Assembly: GCA_027605045.1 (NCBI GenBank) | Contig: JAQFWX010000038.1 | Location: forward strand, 372,001-436,000 | Reading direction: 5' to 3' | Source: Phallus indusiatus | Taxonomy: Eukaryota; Basidiomycota; Agaricomycetes; Phallales; Phallaceae | Length of the DNA: 64,000 bases | Part shown: positions 1 to 12,430 of the stretch, piece by piece | Layout: each line of letters starts with the position of its first letter | How positions within the stretch are numbered: position 1 is the first letter of the stretch | Translations under genes and position numbers: made by a program | The notes under the pieces: generated by a model | What the model was told of the DNA's origin: nothing | Databases searched by the model: none | Seen by the model: the letters and a program-made list of their open reading frames with translations, nothing else

Positions 1-1529
1 TCGACCATCACATCAAAGCTTCTCGAAATAATCGCCCCATTCGGAGGGACATGGGCCAACTTCGGACGGGGAGGGGTAACGAAGGAATGCGTAGAATATT
101 TTCCATCCGGATCTCTGACAAATTCCACATATAACACGGACCTGTCAAAAAGTACTTGGAGATATCGGAGCGATCTGAGATCACGAATGTCGCGGACGAA
201 CTGCTCGATTTGGTCAAACTCGAGAAAGATCAGTGCGGAGAAATACAGATGGGTAACATTGGGTATATGTGTTGATGTTAGAATCGGCAATAAGCGTTTC
301 TATTAGAGTCATAGAGTTGGAGAAATATTAAACGAAGCATGGATAAGGTACATACCGTTTCACTATACATTAGAAGTCCTTCCAAACTCAATTTTTGAAG
401 ATTTGGAGCATTTTCGAGAAATTGAGGGAGTTTAGAAGGTAGCCAGTTGGCAAACGTGAACCGTAAAGTTTTCAAACTGAGCATGCTTAATGCAACGTCG
501 AACTCGTATGAACCCACTCTATAATGTACGAGACGGGTCAAGCAAGAAGGAAAAAGGAAATATGATGGCTTGGATGTCAATTTCCCATCCCAATAAACGG
601 AACGAAGCTTTGTCAGATCAGGAAGGGAGGATAAATCCTGACGGGAAGGCCTAGCGGGAAAGGAAGTGGATAAAACTTGTAGACATTCGAGATTGGCATG
701 TCGGCGAAAAAAGTTGATTGCAATGGTATTCTTCTGAGAAGATGTAGTATGATCGGGGAACAAGATTATATGTCCTCTCAAAGTCAGGCGTCGGAGCTTG
801 GGCCAGGTTGCGGTCTCAAGGACGGCAGAGCAATGGCAATGAGTGGTGCTGGCATAAAGGAAAAGGTCTTCGAGATTGGGACATTTGTAGATAAGCATGT
901 GCTGTGCCGGATCGAAAATGTCGCTCAGTATCACTCTTGTGAGATTGGATAAATTCCACAACTAGCCAGTGTAACGTGAATGATTAAAATTAGAGAAATA
1001 CGACGAACGGATGGTGTATACTAACCGGAAGAGAGCTTAAAAGATGCTTGCATTCGTCCACAATTTGAGAAAAACTGAAAACAATCGCCAACGCACGTAA
1101 AGACATGGCTCTGTCCACCAATAGACGCGAAACGTCATGCATATGTACAAGCGGTGCAGGATTCCACTCGAATCTTTCCAAGGAAATCATATGGGAGAGC
1201 GATGAAAGAAGCGAGGGTATGATTGAGGAAGAGGTCGCACCAATGGGCATGGTATACCTCACTATGGGTGGGAGTTGAACGTTGTCTTCGTTTCCATCAA
1301 CGATTTCCAAAGACCGGATGCCTCTAGCACGATGAGGATATTTATCCAGATGCATCCAGACGTCTATTTTGCAGATATTGCAACGAATCCGCCGGTAATG
1401 GATATGGTGAGGTAGAACGATGACGCTAAGCTCTCGACAGACGAGTGCTAAGGAAAGTAGATCGTTTGTTGAGCCGACGAAATGAGCAATTTCATCCCAA
1501 AGCTCGAAAGGGAGGTCGATTTGGCGCAT
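1..1529 (-). CDS. F-box/LRR-like protein, cut by the left edge, probable C-terminal frameshift
   Basis: Exons (minus strand) 1529-1026, 961-356 and 299 to the edge; introns 1025-962 and 355-300, both phase 0. The protein begins MRQIDLPFELWDEIAHFVGS, which resembles an F-box (LPxELWxEI, then LLSLALVCREL), so it probably acts as an SCF ubiquitin-ligase substrate receptor through Skp1. Weak leucine-rich spacing follows (CPNLEDLFLYA, NAPNLQKLSLEG). It is a paralogue of the F-box gene at 23546-25058, with introns at the same two places. In exon 3 the frame is open through the left edge. The frame that matches the paralogue's ending (PSEWGD plus a few residues and a stop) lies one base out of register and stops at 13-15. 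A 1-nt deletion near position 45-48 would explain this. Either the last about 12 residues are lost or the gene runs off the window. The F-box call is by motif and the function is inferred. Confidence 0.7.
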
Positions 1530-4100
1530 TTTCAGTTTTAATGTGTGTACGTTTGAGTAAGAGATTGACTGGCTCTTGACTTATATTTACCAGCTAAGGC
1601 TGAGTGAATTAGTTACGGGCTGACGGTGAACAAAAGGTGAGAACGTCTTTGGAACTCCGCGATACCGCATGGTCACAGTCACAAATCCCGCGTTCAACTA
1701 AGTTGCAATATGCAAGTCGTCTCTTTCGCAGTAGAATATGAGAAAAACGGGCGAAAATCAATTTTGAATCGAAAGAATTGTCGATATTTCAGCAGTCATA
1801 ATGTTAGAAATTGGGTTTGAATAAGCCAAGATGAGTGAACTTTTTCCCTGCACTGAGAAATTCGTCCTTATCGATATCATTCGCATGTCTTGTAGCGTAT
1901 CTAGCAAGGTTAAAGACGTCGACGTCACCGTAGCAAGCCATTTCTCAACTAAGTAACTCTTGGTGTCTCCAATGTCACATGAAGTCCTGCAGCTTGTGGG
2001 GTGGCTTATTCCGACATATCATCGCGAACATTTCAAATTCGATCATCTATCAACCCATTCGTAACCGAGAAAACTGTTTGATAATCGGGTTACATCTCCA
2101 TCCGAAACACGAATATTTTCTTACGTTACTCGCCTTTCCGAAACAAAGAACTCCTGATATATAAGTTTGAACGTGCGTCTACTTTATTGCTTTGAAATCA
2201 ATATGTGTTTACAGCTTGTTTACACTCGTGACAAAGATACAAATACAAAGAAGTCCTTTATCTTATGTGGCAGACGCTGTCAATCCTAAGGCCTAAACGG
2301 TGGGAGCTGTCATGCCCAAACGCGGACACACCACTGTAATATCCGACTGCAGAAAGCTGTCAATGCTATTTAACCGATGAAGCTGTCAGTCTCGAGTTTT
2401 CAAAAATCTCACGCGCCACGGGCCGCTGTCCCCCGACATGATTTCGGTTTTTCTTCAACAAGTGTAATGATGCGCCCAGTCACCGTCTACGAAAAGCATT
2501 CCCCCTTCGAGCGTAGATATGGTTGAAAGCCGGTCTACTGTGTCCATTTGATAGGTTCGAAAACAATGCGCAATTTTTGGGTCGAAATCAAAGATTTTAA
2601 TTAAGAAACGAATACAACATTGGGTCGCGCTTTGGTAAACGTCCTATCATTCCCCGAGTATGTTAGGAGCTTGCTACTAAAAAAATTTATTTACGTCGTA
2701 TGACAGCGGTACCGGTACGCCTTTTTCCTCCTTCCTCACGTCTGGTTTTCCGATCGGAGAGCTCGGAACAACGAGATAATTAGCAATTATTTTGTATGTC
2801 CATCGGGCTCTGGGGGCCACCCCCTGCAACATTGTCAAGGAATGTTTCAGTGATGTAGCCTTTTGACTATGTCATGATTACGGTAACTGATAAAAGTGAG
2901 ACTTAAGTTTATTAGACGTATCTAACGTCTTTAAATACACAATAGTTAAGTAAGCTCCGGTGCTCACATGAGCACACTATATTACTCGCTCGATCGTTTC
3001 CCCTGATCGAATATAACAGCGCAGTCCGAGTCACCGACTCGGACACACGTTTGTCGTCGCACTTCAACAGTAACCTATTCAGTTGTTCGTAGGTTGGTGT
3101 AAACAATTGACTGCATTGGATTGTTGATAGACATTCGTGCACAATATTTTCCCTTCTACAATGCAGAATAGTAACTTCAATGCAAGCTAGCCCATTAAGG
3201 CCTATTGTCAGGATATACATGGATACATCTCACCGATACTTCAAGGGTGCGCATCTGGATACGCGTGTAAGCTCTTCACAATCTTGTCGGCTGTTGAGAT
3301 ATCTCAATTCTCAAGGACATTATGTTATATGATGAACGATTTTTATGAGTATTATGTCCGATATGATGACGATTTTTATGAATATTATGTCCAACGTGAT
3401 TTTGTCTTTGCATAACGTTAAGCGTTGAACGTAGTAACGCAATTTCCCCCCGGGCCTACGTTACCAAATATGAATGTATGATCCTCAAATTTGCTGCATA
3501 TGATGCAATGCCATAATTTTTAGACAGACAGGGTATGGTTGACTTTCGCCGCACCTGTCTGTCCAAAGCCTCCACCAAAAAAAAGCGTTGAGCGTAAACG
3601 TCGGACGTCAGCGCACGTCAGCAGTAGTAGCCTACTAGTAGGCATGGCAACGCTTAGTCAGCATCCCCCTTCGGAGTCTTCCTCCGTGGCCAATTCGTGG
3701 CACAGGAGAGAAAGGCATAATACATGGAAAAGCAGCATTACGAAACTTCAGATTTGTGTCGGCGACCCACCAGACAGACATTCTTCAACCATGTGCCCAT
3801 CATCCACGTTTGTCCAGACTCCAAGCTTGAACCACCAGTGATGGCCAAGTGATGGCGACATGTGATACTTGGAGCTTCTAGAGACAACATCACAAATTAA
3901 CCTCGGTACGAATTCCCGCTACGGTAAACTATGGTCGATCTAATATTAAACGATGTCGACGTTAGTGTTGTCGTAATTGGACATGTAGCATCTGACGGAC
4001 CGCTTGCGATGACTAGATCATGTGGTATGTTCCATGTACTGTGTATTTTATCAGCTTTCTCAAACTGTTCCTGCAGCTCGAGTCTCGCCATCCCCCAGCT
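1530..4100. other. Intergenic region, no gene seen
   Basis: Divergent spacer between the F-box gene and the GH89 gene. It holds only short ORFs (for example 1979-2164 and 3539-3841) with no recognisable motif, signal peptide or splice structure. The short tandem repeat at 3319-3400 is listed separately. Confidence 0.5.
3319..3400. repeat. Short tandem repeat, about 2.5 units of 32-33 bp
   Basis: Two AT-rich units at 3319-3350 and 3351-3383 share the core ATGACGATTTTTATGA (with one insertion in the first unit), and a partial third unit runs 3384-3400. It lies in a gene-free stretch. Slippage is the simplest origin. Confidence 0.75.
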
Positions 4101-6567
4101 ATGCACATTGTTTTGCGTAGCATCTGTCTGAGTCTCCATGTCGTACTGCTTCTTTGCAATTTGAATGCCGTTGGCACCATCGTGTTAGACCACCCTCGTG
4201 ATAGCTCGTCTTCAAGTCCACCAAGCCAAAATGATCCAGACCTGGACGGGATTCGTAATCTTGTAGCACGAAGACTTCCGAAGAGCGCACAATCATTTGA
4301 CTTCAGCTTTATAGAAGGCTCTGGCGATGCGTTCGTCATCAGCGACTCCTCTGACGCCGGCGGCATCGCTATAGGGTGTACAACTCCTAGTGCTTGTGCC
4401 CGTGGGTTATATACGTATGGAAAAAAAAAATTTCCTCATTTAAAATCGAGGATTTCCTTTGACGTGCTTATACAGGTACTTGAAAGAATTTGGCAGAATC
4501 GATATCTGGTGGACGGGTTCGCGACTTGACCAACTTGTCTCCCCACTTCCGAAAGTAGGAAACCCTATAAAAGGCATCTCCATAGTCGACTATAGGTACT
4601 ACTTTAACACCGTAACTTTCAGTTATACGACCGTATTCTATAATCTAGACCAATGGTATCTTCTACTCGATTGGATGGCGCTTAAGGGTATAAACCTACC
4701 GCTTGCTTGGGTTGGATACGAATATATCTTCTTAGAGACGCTCAAGCAAATTGGAATGACAGAGGAAGATATCATTCCATTTTTTTCCGGACCAGCCTTC
4801 CTGGCTTGGAACAGGTTCGGGAATATACAAGGAAGCTGGGGTGGAAGTGATTTGCCGCTACAATGGATAAACGATCAGTTTGCTCTTCAAAAGAGTATCG
4901 TAGCTCGAATGGTGGAATTAGGCATGACGCCTGTTCTTCCTTCGTTTACCGGATTTCTCCCTTGCAGTATAACTAAATTGGATCCTGGACTCAACGTCGT
5001 GCAAGGCAGTCAGTGGTCCGGTTTCCCATCCACCTTGACCGACGACTGCTTCCTCGCACCCTCTGAACCACTTTTCACAGCAATACAGAAGTTATTTATA
5101 CAAAACCAAAAAGCTGCATACGGAAACATTTCAAGCATGTACACCCTCGATCAATATAACGAGAACAACCCTTTCAGCGGGAATCTTTCTTACCTCCAAA
5201 ACATCTCATCTAATACATTCCAAAGTCTGCGAGCTGCCGATCCTGGAGCCATTTGGATAATGCAAGGATGGTTATTCTTTAGTAATTCGGCCTTTTGGAC
5301 GCTAGATCGTATATCGGCTTACCTGGGCGGGGTTTCGGATCCAGATGGAATGCTTATACTTGATTTATATAGTGAAGCTCAACCACAATGGTAAAAAACG
5401 TTTCTCTCTTTCTTTCTCATTCTCTTGAACGCTCAGTGCCATTTCATTTCACGCAGGCAAAGGACATCTTCGTACGAAAACCGACCCTGGATCTGGTGCG
5501 AGCTTCATGACTACGGCCAAAACCAAGGATTCGAAGGCTATCTCCGCAATGTTACTGTCACGCCAGTGGAGGCTTTGCACTCTCCTAACAGTACAATGAA
5601 AGGGGTGGGCCTTACGATGGAAGGTCAGGAAGGTAACGAAATTGTCTATGATATCCTTCTGGATCAAGCTTGGTCCATCTCTCCGATCTCCATCTCCGAA
5701 TATGTCACGTCATGGGTGAATAGACGTTATCAGATTGCAGAGCAAGAAGAGCACAGCGACGCATCGAGTAGAGTACAAGCGGCATGGTCCATTCTATCTA
5801 GCACGGTTTATAACAATTCGGATCCTAATACTCAAGCGACAGTGAAAAGTATTTTGGAACTCTCACCGGCATTGAGCGGTTTAGTCAATCGTACAGGACA
5901 CCATCCGACCGAAATATTTTACGACACTAATACAACCATCCTTGCTGCGCTTAGGTTGTTGGTACAGGCATCCGCGGAGGATACCAAGTTAACGACTATC
6001 CCGGAATTTGCACACGACGTGGTCGATCTCACACGCCAGCTTCTTGTAAACAGGTTTCAAGAGACTTACACCCTTCTCGTATCCCAGTACTCAAATTCCG
6101 ATATCACACTGGATTCCTTTGCAGCGACTATTCAAAAATTACAGACTATTTTGACGACGTTGGACGCGCTTTTGTACACCAACTCCGATTTCCTTCTGAG
6201 CAGCTGGATAGATTCAGCAAAGGACTTAGCATATGGAAATGAAACATATGCCAAACTCCTAGAATACAACGCTCGAAATCAGATCACCCTGTGGGGTCCA
6301 ACCGGACAGATCGACGATTACGCATCAAAGCAATGGGCCGGGCTTGTGGGAACCTACTACCTTCCTAGATGGATGATGTTCGCAAATTACTTGACAGAAA
6401 CAAAGCGCGATAGCGTACCTTATAACGCGACGTTTATTTCTGAACAGCTAGTAGATTTTGGAGTAGAGTGGGATACTCGGACATGGGGAGAGAATCCGGG
6501 CGAATACCCGGGAACTCAAGGTAATACTTGGAAAACTGTAGGCAGGATTTTGGAGATATATGGCTGA
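4101..6567 (+). CDS. Secreted alpha-N-acetylglucosaminidase, GH89 (NAGLU-like)
   Basis: Exons 4101-4414, 4476-5390 and 5457-6567 give 779 aa, close to animal NAGLU. The ATG at 4101 opens a hydrophobic signal peptide (SLHVVLLLCNLNAVG). The fold can be followed from the N-terminal domain (ARGLYTYLKEFG) through the catalytic domain (DWMALKGINLPLAWVG; GPAFLAWNRFGNIQ; GMTPVLPSFTGF) to the C-terminal helical domain (LWGPTGQIDDYASKQWAGL). Glu334 in DQYNEN and Glu465 in TMEGQEGNEIVY sit where human NAGLU has its two catalytic glutamates. The enzyme hydrolyses terminal alpha-linked N-acetylglucosamine; in animals the substrate is heparan sulfate. Many NxS/T sites suggest secretion or vacuolar delivery. 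The fungal substrate is unknown. The family assignment is strong. Confidence 0.93.
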
Positions 6568-7193
6568 TCTAGAAGCAACAAATGTTCGATGATATCATGT
6601 ATAGAATACTGCTAGACACGCCATACTGGAATCCCGCACCATCTTTTGAATCTTGGAATCGGAGCCTTGAATCGACGTTCTATCATACCGTGAAACCAAT
6701 GTTAAAGTACGGCATTTCCCGTAATACATGAAGTGCATGAAAGTTCTACTGCGTTGACTAGGTTGACTAGCAAAATAAGGAAAAAGCGGAGAAACGAAGA
6801 TTGCGCCCGGACAAATGCCCAGACGTCGTAGGTTGAAAGTGCCATTCATGTTACGAGCGCCCCCAGGCTTGGTGTATACTAATAATTTGACCTTCCATGT
6901 GGCGTCAACTCAAACATTTAATTATGAATGAATTTGTAATATAACATACACCCAATATAAATCTAGCCTATTAATGGACTTCTGTTACGAGATGTTACGC
7001 GGTAGCTTCTAGTCACGCTCGACTTTCTTTCTTTTCCTTCTTGGTCTCTGGCACATGTTTACAAGTGTTTACCTTGAGTTTGGTTGCAGCCCTGATCTAG
7101 AAGCATAATCAAACGCGCTACATCTTTTAATGTATTTTCAAATATGCATAAAGTGAGTTTTATTAATTACAAGCAAGTAACATGATATTGAAT
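6568..7193. other. Convergent intergenic spacer
   Basis: 3' flanks of the GH89 gene (+) and the DUF4436-like gene (-). AT-rich; the short ORF at 6595-6849 has no supporting feature. Confidence 0.5.
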
Positions 7194-8817
7194 TTATTCT
7201 GCTCCGGGTGATGTTACCTCGGCTACATCCTCCAGAACATCTTTCACTCTACGCCAGAGCATCACGTACAAGAGAAGAGCGCTCTGTAAAATCAACATTA
7301 ACATCATTGTTCATGGATTAGGCAAAGAACCATATACCGTCAGCGTCATTAAAACGATGTTGGGTAGAATTCCTATATAGTCTAGGGAGCGCCAAGTTGA
7401 ATTGGAAGGTCGTACAGTCTTGACAGGTCAATGGAACTCACCTAGGAAAGTACCTTCAAAGTGCGCCAGACGTGATCAAACTTAAAACTTTTGGAACGTT
7501 CATCCAGTTTTACTCACCGAAACCGTCCGGCGCGCCCGGGAGATTCGCCCGCACGGATGTAAACGCAAACAGTGTGGCGATTGGTATGGCAAATAGTTCC
7601 CTAACCGTATTGGCTGGCCAGATCAGCGCAGCCGTGGTAACCCAGAGGAACAAAATCGTTATCAACCCTCAAAGATTCGCTGTCATCTCTTTTGGAAAGG
7701 TGAAGTCTCGCACGTAGGACTCACAGTTCCCAACGAAAACGACTACAACTAGGACTTTCAAAGCAGCAGATCGGTTAATATTCAAATAGATGAATAGCCC
7801 ATTCTCGTCATTCAACGACATTGAATTATTCAATGTTACGTCGACATTTCTATCACAGACAGATTAATACTTCGTGGGATCTAAAAAAGTGTATAAGGAA
7901 CCTTACGTGGGTACGCCGAATGATTCGACTACGGATATGCCCACTGGCCCTCCGGTAGAATTCAAAGTCGCGAAAAGGGATATTTGACTACTATATCTAC
8001 ACATCTAGTAAGTATTGCTTCGTTGAACTGAGGCGACCTGTTTCAATTACTTACGTATCAAAAGGATAGTTTTGAAGCGATGCGCCTTCACCCCAGCTGG
8101 TTCCTCCATTTCCGATTACCTTATGCATTGTTCTGAATGTAGCGAATGAATTCTGGTTAGTCGCAATACATCTTTGAGTCGTATTGAAGATGAATGTCGG
8201 CATAGGGGGTGGATCTTGGGATGGTACGTTGTTGAAGGGGAACGAAGCGAGGAGGTTCCTGCATTTAAAACATTGGTATACACAATAGCTCACTACTGGC
8301 AGCTGCCCAATGTCCTTACGGATCGAAGAAAATTGCCGCGACCACTTCCGGCAAATCGCAATTGACAGCCAAGGGATACCAGTCGGTTGAGATTGTTCCA
8401 GCATCCAGATCTACTGCAAAAACATCGACAACCATAGCGATCTTGAAGAAAAGGGGTTATCATCAAACGTTGGAAATAAGAGAAAAAAATCCTTGCCGTC
8501 GGCGTATCAGAGAAAGTAAGCTCCAATGGAACGATCGTGTTGACTTCGGGCAGTCTCCATAAGAACCCAAGACCAACCGACACAACCACGGTTATTACTG
8601 TCAACACGAACGACCAGAACATGTGAGCTTTTCCGGGTGTTCTGAAGATGAACACCTTATGAACTTTCAAATGGTCCGATTGGAGTTGGATATGGCGGAG
8701 TTCTTCATGTACCTCGCTTGACGTATTTTTCTCGCTATTGTAAGAGATAGGTGCCGGTCGAGGAGCAGGCCTCCGTGATGAGGGAGGGGTGAGCGGCCGA
8801 GGTGTGAGGGCAATCAT
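7194..8817 (-). CDS. DUF4436-like multi-pass membrane protein
   Basis: Nine exons on the minus strand: 8817-8497, 8441-8320, 8258-8055, 7996-7907, 7849-7725, 7667-7518, 7453-7442, 7381-7338 and 7283-7194; 385 aa. A Pro/Arg-rich cytoplasmic N-terminus is followed by a membrane segment (MFWSFVLTVITVVVSVGLGF), a lumenal domain ending NYPFDTYSS and NSTGGPVGISVVES, and C-terminal membrane helices (LKVLVVVVFVGNWLITILFL; FAIPIATLFAFTSVRANLPG). The VRANLPGAP block before a further helix is typical of DUF4436 proteins, whose role is unknown. Two splicing oddities: intron 1 (8496-8442) begins GCAAGG and ends AAG (GC-AG class), and exon 7 is only 12 nt (7442-7453). The joined frame stays open and family-like across both. 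Domain naming is from memory. Confidence 0.8.
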
Positions 8818-9448
8818 GGTGAGAGCGAAACCGTATGATCTAAACTTTTACTTTGAAGATGGCTTTCTTTATTTTATCGATTCAGGGTTCTTTGTCATCT
8901 TCCATTTTTAAGAACATGGAAGGAAGCCAGAAAGTTGAATGATATGGTGATATCCCGGGATCAACTATCTTTTCCACAGTTCTTCCCCGATTTATTAATG
9001 TGGCCACTGATTCCTGAACGAGCCAACCGCATGCCGCAGCCTTCATCATCTGGCGGGAAGTTATTCAAGCGATCTAAAATATTTTTCTCCACAGTATTCT
9101 CTCGTAAGGTGACAATTCAATTGCTTGTCAGTTCGTGGCATCGCTCGATTTTAATCAAACTTCTCAGAAGGCCTTTGCGTTCCCGGTTTCCCAGGCATTC
9201 TTTGTTTGTTTGTGTTCCACATTTAGTTCAAAGCACCCAAAACTACCTCGTCTCCCAGGGACCGTTATAAATCTCAGCTAGTTGATCGACATGAAAGTCT
9301 TCTTTCTGTTGAAATGTTTGAACTTGCCATGCTTATATACACAATCATACACATATCCGTTTTTTCCGGCACTAATATAAATAGAGCACGACTATCGCCC
9401 TTCGAAGACGAGAGCGGACAATAACCGACACCATAGGCTCCCCAAAAA
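8818..9448. other. Divergent promoter region
   Basis: Shared 5' region of the DUF4436-like gene (-) and the GPI-anchored protein gene (+). Apart from the TATA box at 9376-9383 nothing specific is visible; the ORF at 8935-9270 looks like chance. Confidence 0.45.
9376..9383 (+). promoter_or_regulatory. Putative TATA box of the GPI-anchored protein gene
   Basis: TATAAATA lies 66 bp upstream of the ATG at 9449. This is a canonical match at a plausible distance. Confidence 0.5.
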
Positions 9449-11750
9449 ATGCTGCCCTCGATACCTTTGGCTCTTGTTGTATTCCTCACAAGTCCTGCAA
9501 TACATCGTTCCACCGCTTTGCATGTTGACCCCGGACAAATTGTGTCTGAGCCCGAGATCGAACTATATCACCGCGGGCTGATATTTGGGTGCTCTGGAGA
9601 TTCAATTCTATGTTCTCTGTGAGGATCTCTATATATTATTGCGACAATTTCTTTGACTTCATATTTGCGTGTGGCCTACAGGTCTGGACTTTTAGAAATA
9701 TTCCCAGATTGTGGTCCTGATAGTGTTTGCTGCTGCGAACCAGGTAGGGATGATTCATCAAACCAATAGATCGATGTTGGTAAAACACTGTTTGTAGGTC
9801 TCCTTGGTATTTTGCCCCAGTGCAAATGCGTTCCACCTATCACGATCTCCTCGACATCGACACCTACCTCTAGTCCACAATCAATACCACCTTCCACACC
9901 GACATCATCTCCGGCTTCGACTCCAACAACTAAAATGACCTCAACACCGTCTTCATCGCCAACTCCTACACCCTCTAAGCCAACTTCAAAACCGACGTAT
10001 CCACCACCGACTTCTAAACCAACTACTCCAATCGCTACGTCTACTAGAATTACGACATCCACTGCTACCGCAACGTCTACTGAAACCGAAACGTCTATCA
10101 CCACTGAAACGTCTACCGTAACCGCAACATCTACTAAAATTGAATCGTCTACTGCAATTATCACGTCTACCGCAATTGTCACGTCTACTATAATTGAAAT
10201 GTCTACTACAACTGCTACGTCCACTGCAATCGTCACATCCACCGAAATTGAAACGTCAACTGCAACTATCACGTCTACTGCAATGGCGACATCTACTATC
10301 ATCGCAACGTCTACCTTCACTACAATCGCAACGTCTACTTCTACCGCGATCACAACGTCTACTGATATTGCCACATCCACCGAAATTGAGACGTCTACCG
10401 CAATTGCCACATCCACTGAATTTGAAACGTCTACTGCAGTCGCAACGTTTACTTCTACCGCAATTGCAACGTCTACTTCTATTGCAATCACAACGTCTAC
10501 TGATGTCGCAACATCCACTCAATTTGAGACGTCCACTGCAATTGCCACGTCCACTGAGGTCGAAACGTCTACTAATATCGAAACATCCACTGCAACGGAG
10601 ACGTCTACCGCAATCGCAACTTCTACTAATGTCGCCACGTCTACCCAAACTGAAACGGCTACCAGTACTGCAATTGCCACGTCCACTGAACTCACAACGT
10701 CTACCGGAATCGCAACTTCCACTGAAATTGGAACGTCTACTGCAATTGTCACGTCCACTAATATCGCAACATCCACGGAAAGTGAAACTGCTACTGCAAC
10801 TGCCACGTCCACTGAAATCGCATCATCTACCGAAATTAACACGTCCACTGAAATCGCAACGTCCACTAACGTCGAAACGTCTGTTGTCATTGCGCTGCCC
10901 ACTCCAACATCGGTAACGGTCATAACATCTACAACCCCGGAATTCACTACATTCGCAACATCTACCTCGACCACGATATTCCTGACCTCCACCTCAACTT
11001 CAACTTTAGTATCTACGCCACTGCCGTCAAGTTCAGCTCCTGCAAGCCCCAGTACAACAAGCCCAACTGTTACTCTCTCGTTAGCGACAGCTATTCCACC
11101 GGCACCCTCCGGTTTCAAAAATGTCTTAATCGGTGTCGATCAGTTCACTTTCAGCCCCTCCGGCGCTTGGTCAACTTCGAACTCTACGGCTTGTAATCAG
11201 ATGACAAACGGATCTTCCGGGCGTGTTGCAAGCCAGAGTGGGGCTTCTTTCAATTTCAATGTCACCGGTGGTGAGAATGCGTTTTACGTTTATCATCTTC
11301 CGTAAAATTAAATTCCATTTCTTTTGATAAGGTGGTCTTATCAACGGCATATTCTTACTTGTGACACCGAAGGTAGGGGGAGGAAGAATGAGCCTTCAAG
11401 TCAACGGTGGAGAGGAAGAACTCGTGAATCTTAATTCGCAGGCTTCTGGATGTCAAAATGCGCCTTTGAATCTGGGATCATCGCAACTATCGTCGTCTTC
11501 GCAGACATTCAAAGTCCTTCTTGGAAGTGAAGGGGAAACCCTAGTTACCGCAAAAATCCTGACCAGTCCAGCTGAAGTGGATGGAGCGATGTACGTCATT
11601 TTTTTCACTAACAAGCTTTGAATTACATTGACAGATGATTTTAATCATAGCGTTCAACAAGCTGCCGGGAATTCAGGGGGTAATCCGTTGAGGGGATCGT
11701 TGATTGTGTGCTTTATGGCACTGATCCAGTCAGTTATGCTATTAATGTGA
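9449..11750 (+). CDS. GPI-anchored Thr/Ser-rich repeat protein (cell-surface adhesin-like)
   Basis: Exons 9449-9618, 9682-9743, 9798-11270, 11332-11590 and 11651-11750 encode 687 aa. A signal peptide (MLPSIPLALVVFLTSPA) leads into a short Cys-rich part (FPDCGPDSVCCCEPG, then PQCKCVPP). A Pro/Thr linker and about 45 imperfect hexapeptides of the form TSTxIA follow (codons about 10030-10890, 18-nt period). Next comes a domain of about 150 aa (VLIGVDQFTFSPSGAWST; GASFNFNVTG) that recalls jelly-roll-like modules of mushroom surface proteins. The last exon gives a GPI signal: small residues (AAGNSGGN) followed by a hydrophobic tail (LIVCFMALIQSVMLLM) to the stop. Dense O-mannosylation and a wall location are expected. 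The final introns were chosen because only they join the frame to this tail. Ligand unknown. Confidence 0.82.
10030..10890 (+). repeat. Coding 18-bp minisatellite (TSTxIA hexapeptides)
   Basis: About 45 imperfect 18-nt units, such as ACGTCTACTGCAATTGCC, in one frame of the GPI-protein gene. Because no unit carries a stop in several frames, long ORFs also appear on the opposite strand and in another forward frame; these are by-products. Copy number is likely to vary between strains. Confidence 0.9.
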
Positions 11751-12430
11751 TGACAAATTGGCATCAAGATATCTGCGGAGGTCTTGATCTCAGATAATGG
11801 ACATCTTCGGGGAAAGAATTTTTTTTAGTGAATTGAACACTGTAAATAGTGTAATAACTGTTGGTAGAAAAGAATGCTATTTTATACTTAATTCAGGCTC
11901 GGTTACGCTACCTATCGTACATTATAAGTTTATCCTTGGGACTTAAGTATGAGAAGATAAGGCGCCAGGCAGACGTTGCGAGATCCGGAAAAAGAGGGTT
12001 CATGAAAGATGCGCCAGCGACATCTTTCAAGTTCACATTCCCACATAAATTTGGATTGATGAACGGGTGGGAGTTTCCCGATTAGCTTTAGCTTTCCGGA
12101 CACTTGACATCTTGACACTGATCACTCCAGAATCTGGCAGTTATCAAAAGATGTTTAAGGGAGCCACTATTCACGTGTAACTGGATCCATTTGGTATATA
12201 TTTTTGATTAAGTGAAGCTGAAGGTGAAGCGTCTTACATGTACTATACTGTAGGTCACTGTGGGGGCGTCGTCAGTTAGTAGCGGTCCTAAGTTAATCTG
12301 TTAAATAAAATACGTAATTTCAGTATATGATTAGTCTGAATCACATAATGATATTATTTCTTAGAATGTATACTCAGCAGTCTTTTCAAGATAGATTATT
12401 GCCGCAGATACAAACCTCCGCGAAGGTTGA
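11480..12430 (+). repeat. Segment with a diverged second copy at about 16,600-17,760
   Basis: The last part of the GPI gene (from about 11,480) and about 700 bp of its 3' flank recur in direct orientation at 16,600-17,760. Shared landmarks include GAAACCCTAGTTACC, GATATCTGCGGAGGTCT, AAATAGTGTAA, GAACGGGTGGGAGTTTCCCG and CCGGACACTTGACATCTTGA. The two copies flank the HET-like pseudogene and its partner gene. Confidence 0.85.

Noticed and set aside
3539..3841. 100-aa plus-strand ORF upstream of the GH89 gene
   Set aside because: Low-complexity composition and no homology or splice support.
9676..11118. Long minus-strand ORFs (280 and 199 aa) and a 240-aa ORF in another forward frame over the GPI-gene repeats
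   Set aside because: They arise because the 18-bp repeat has no stops in several frames. Only the forward TSTxIA frame joins by splicing to a signal peptide and a GPI tail.
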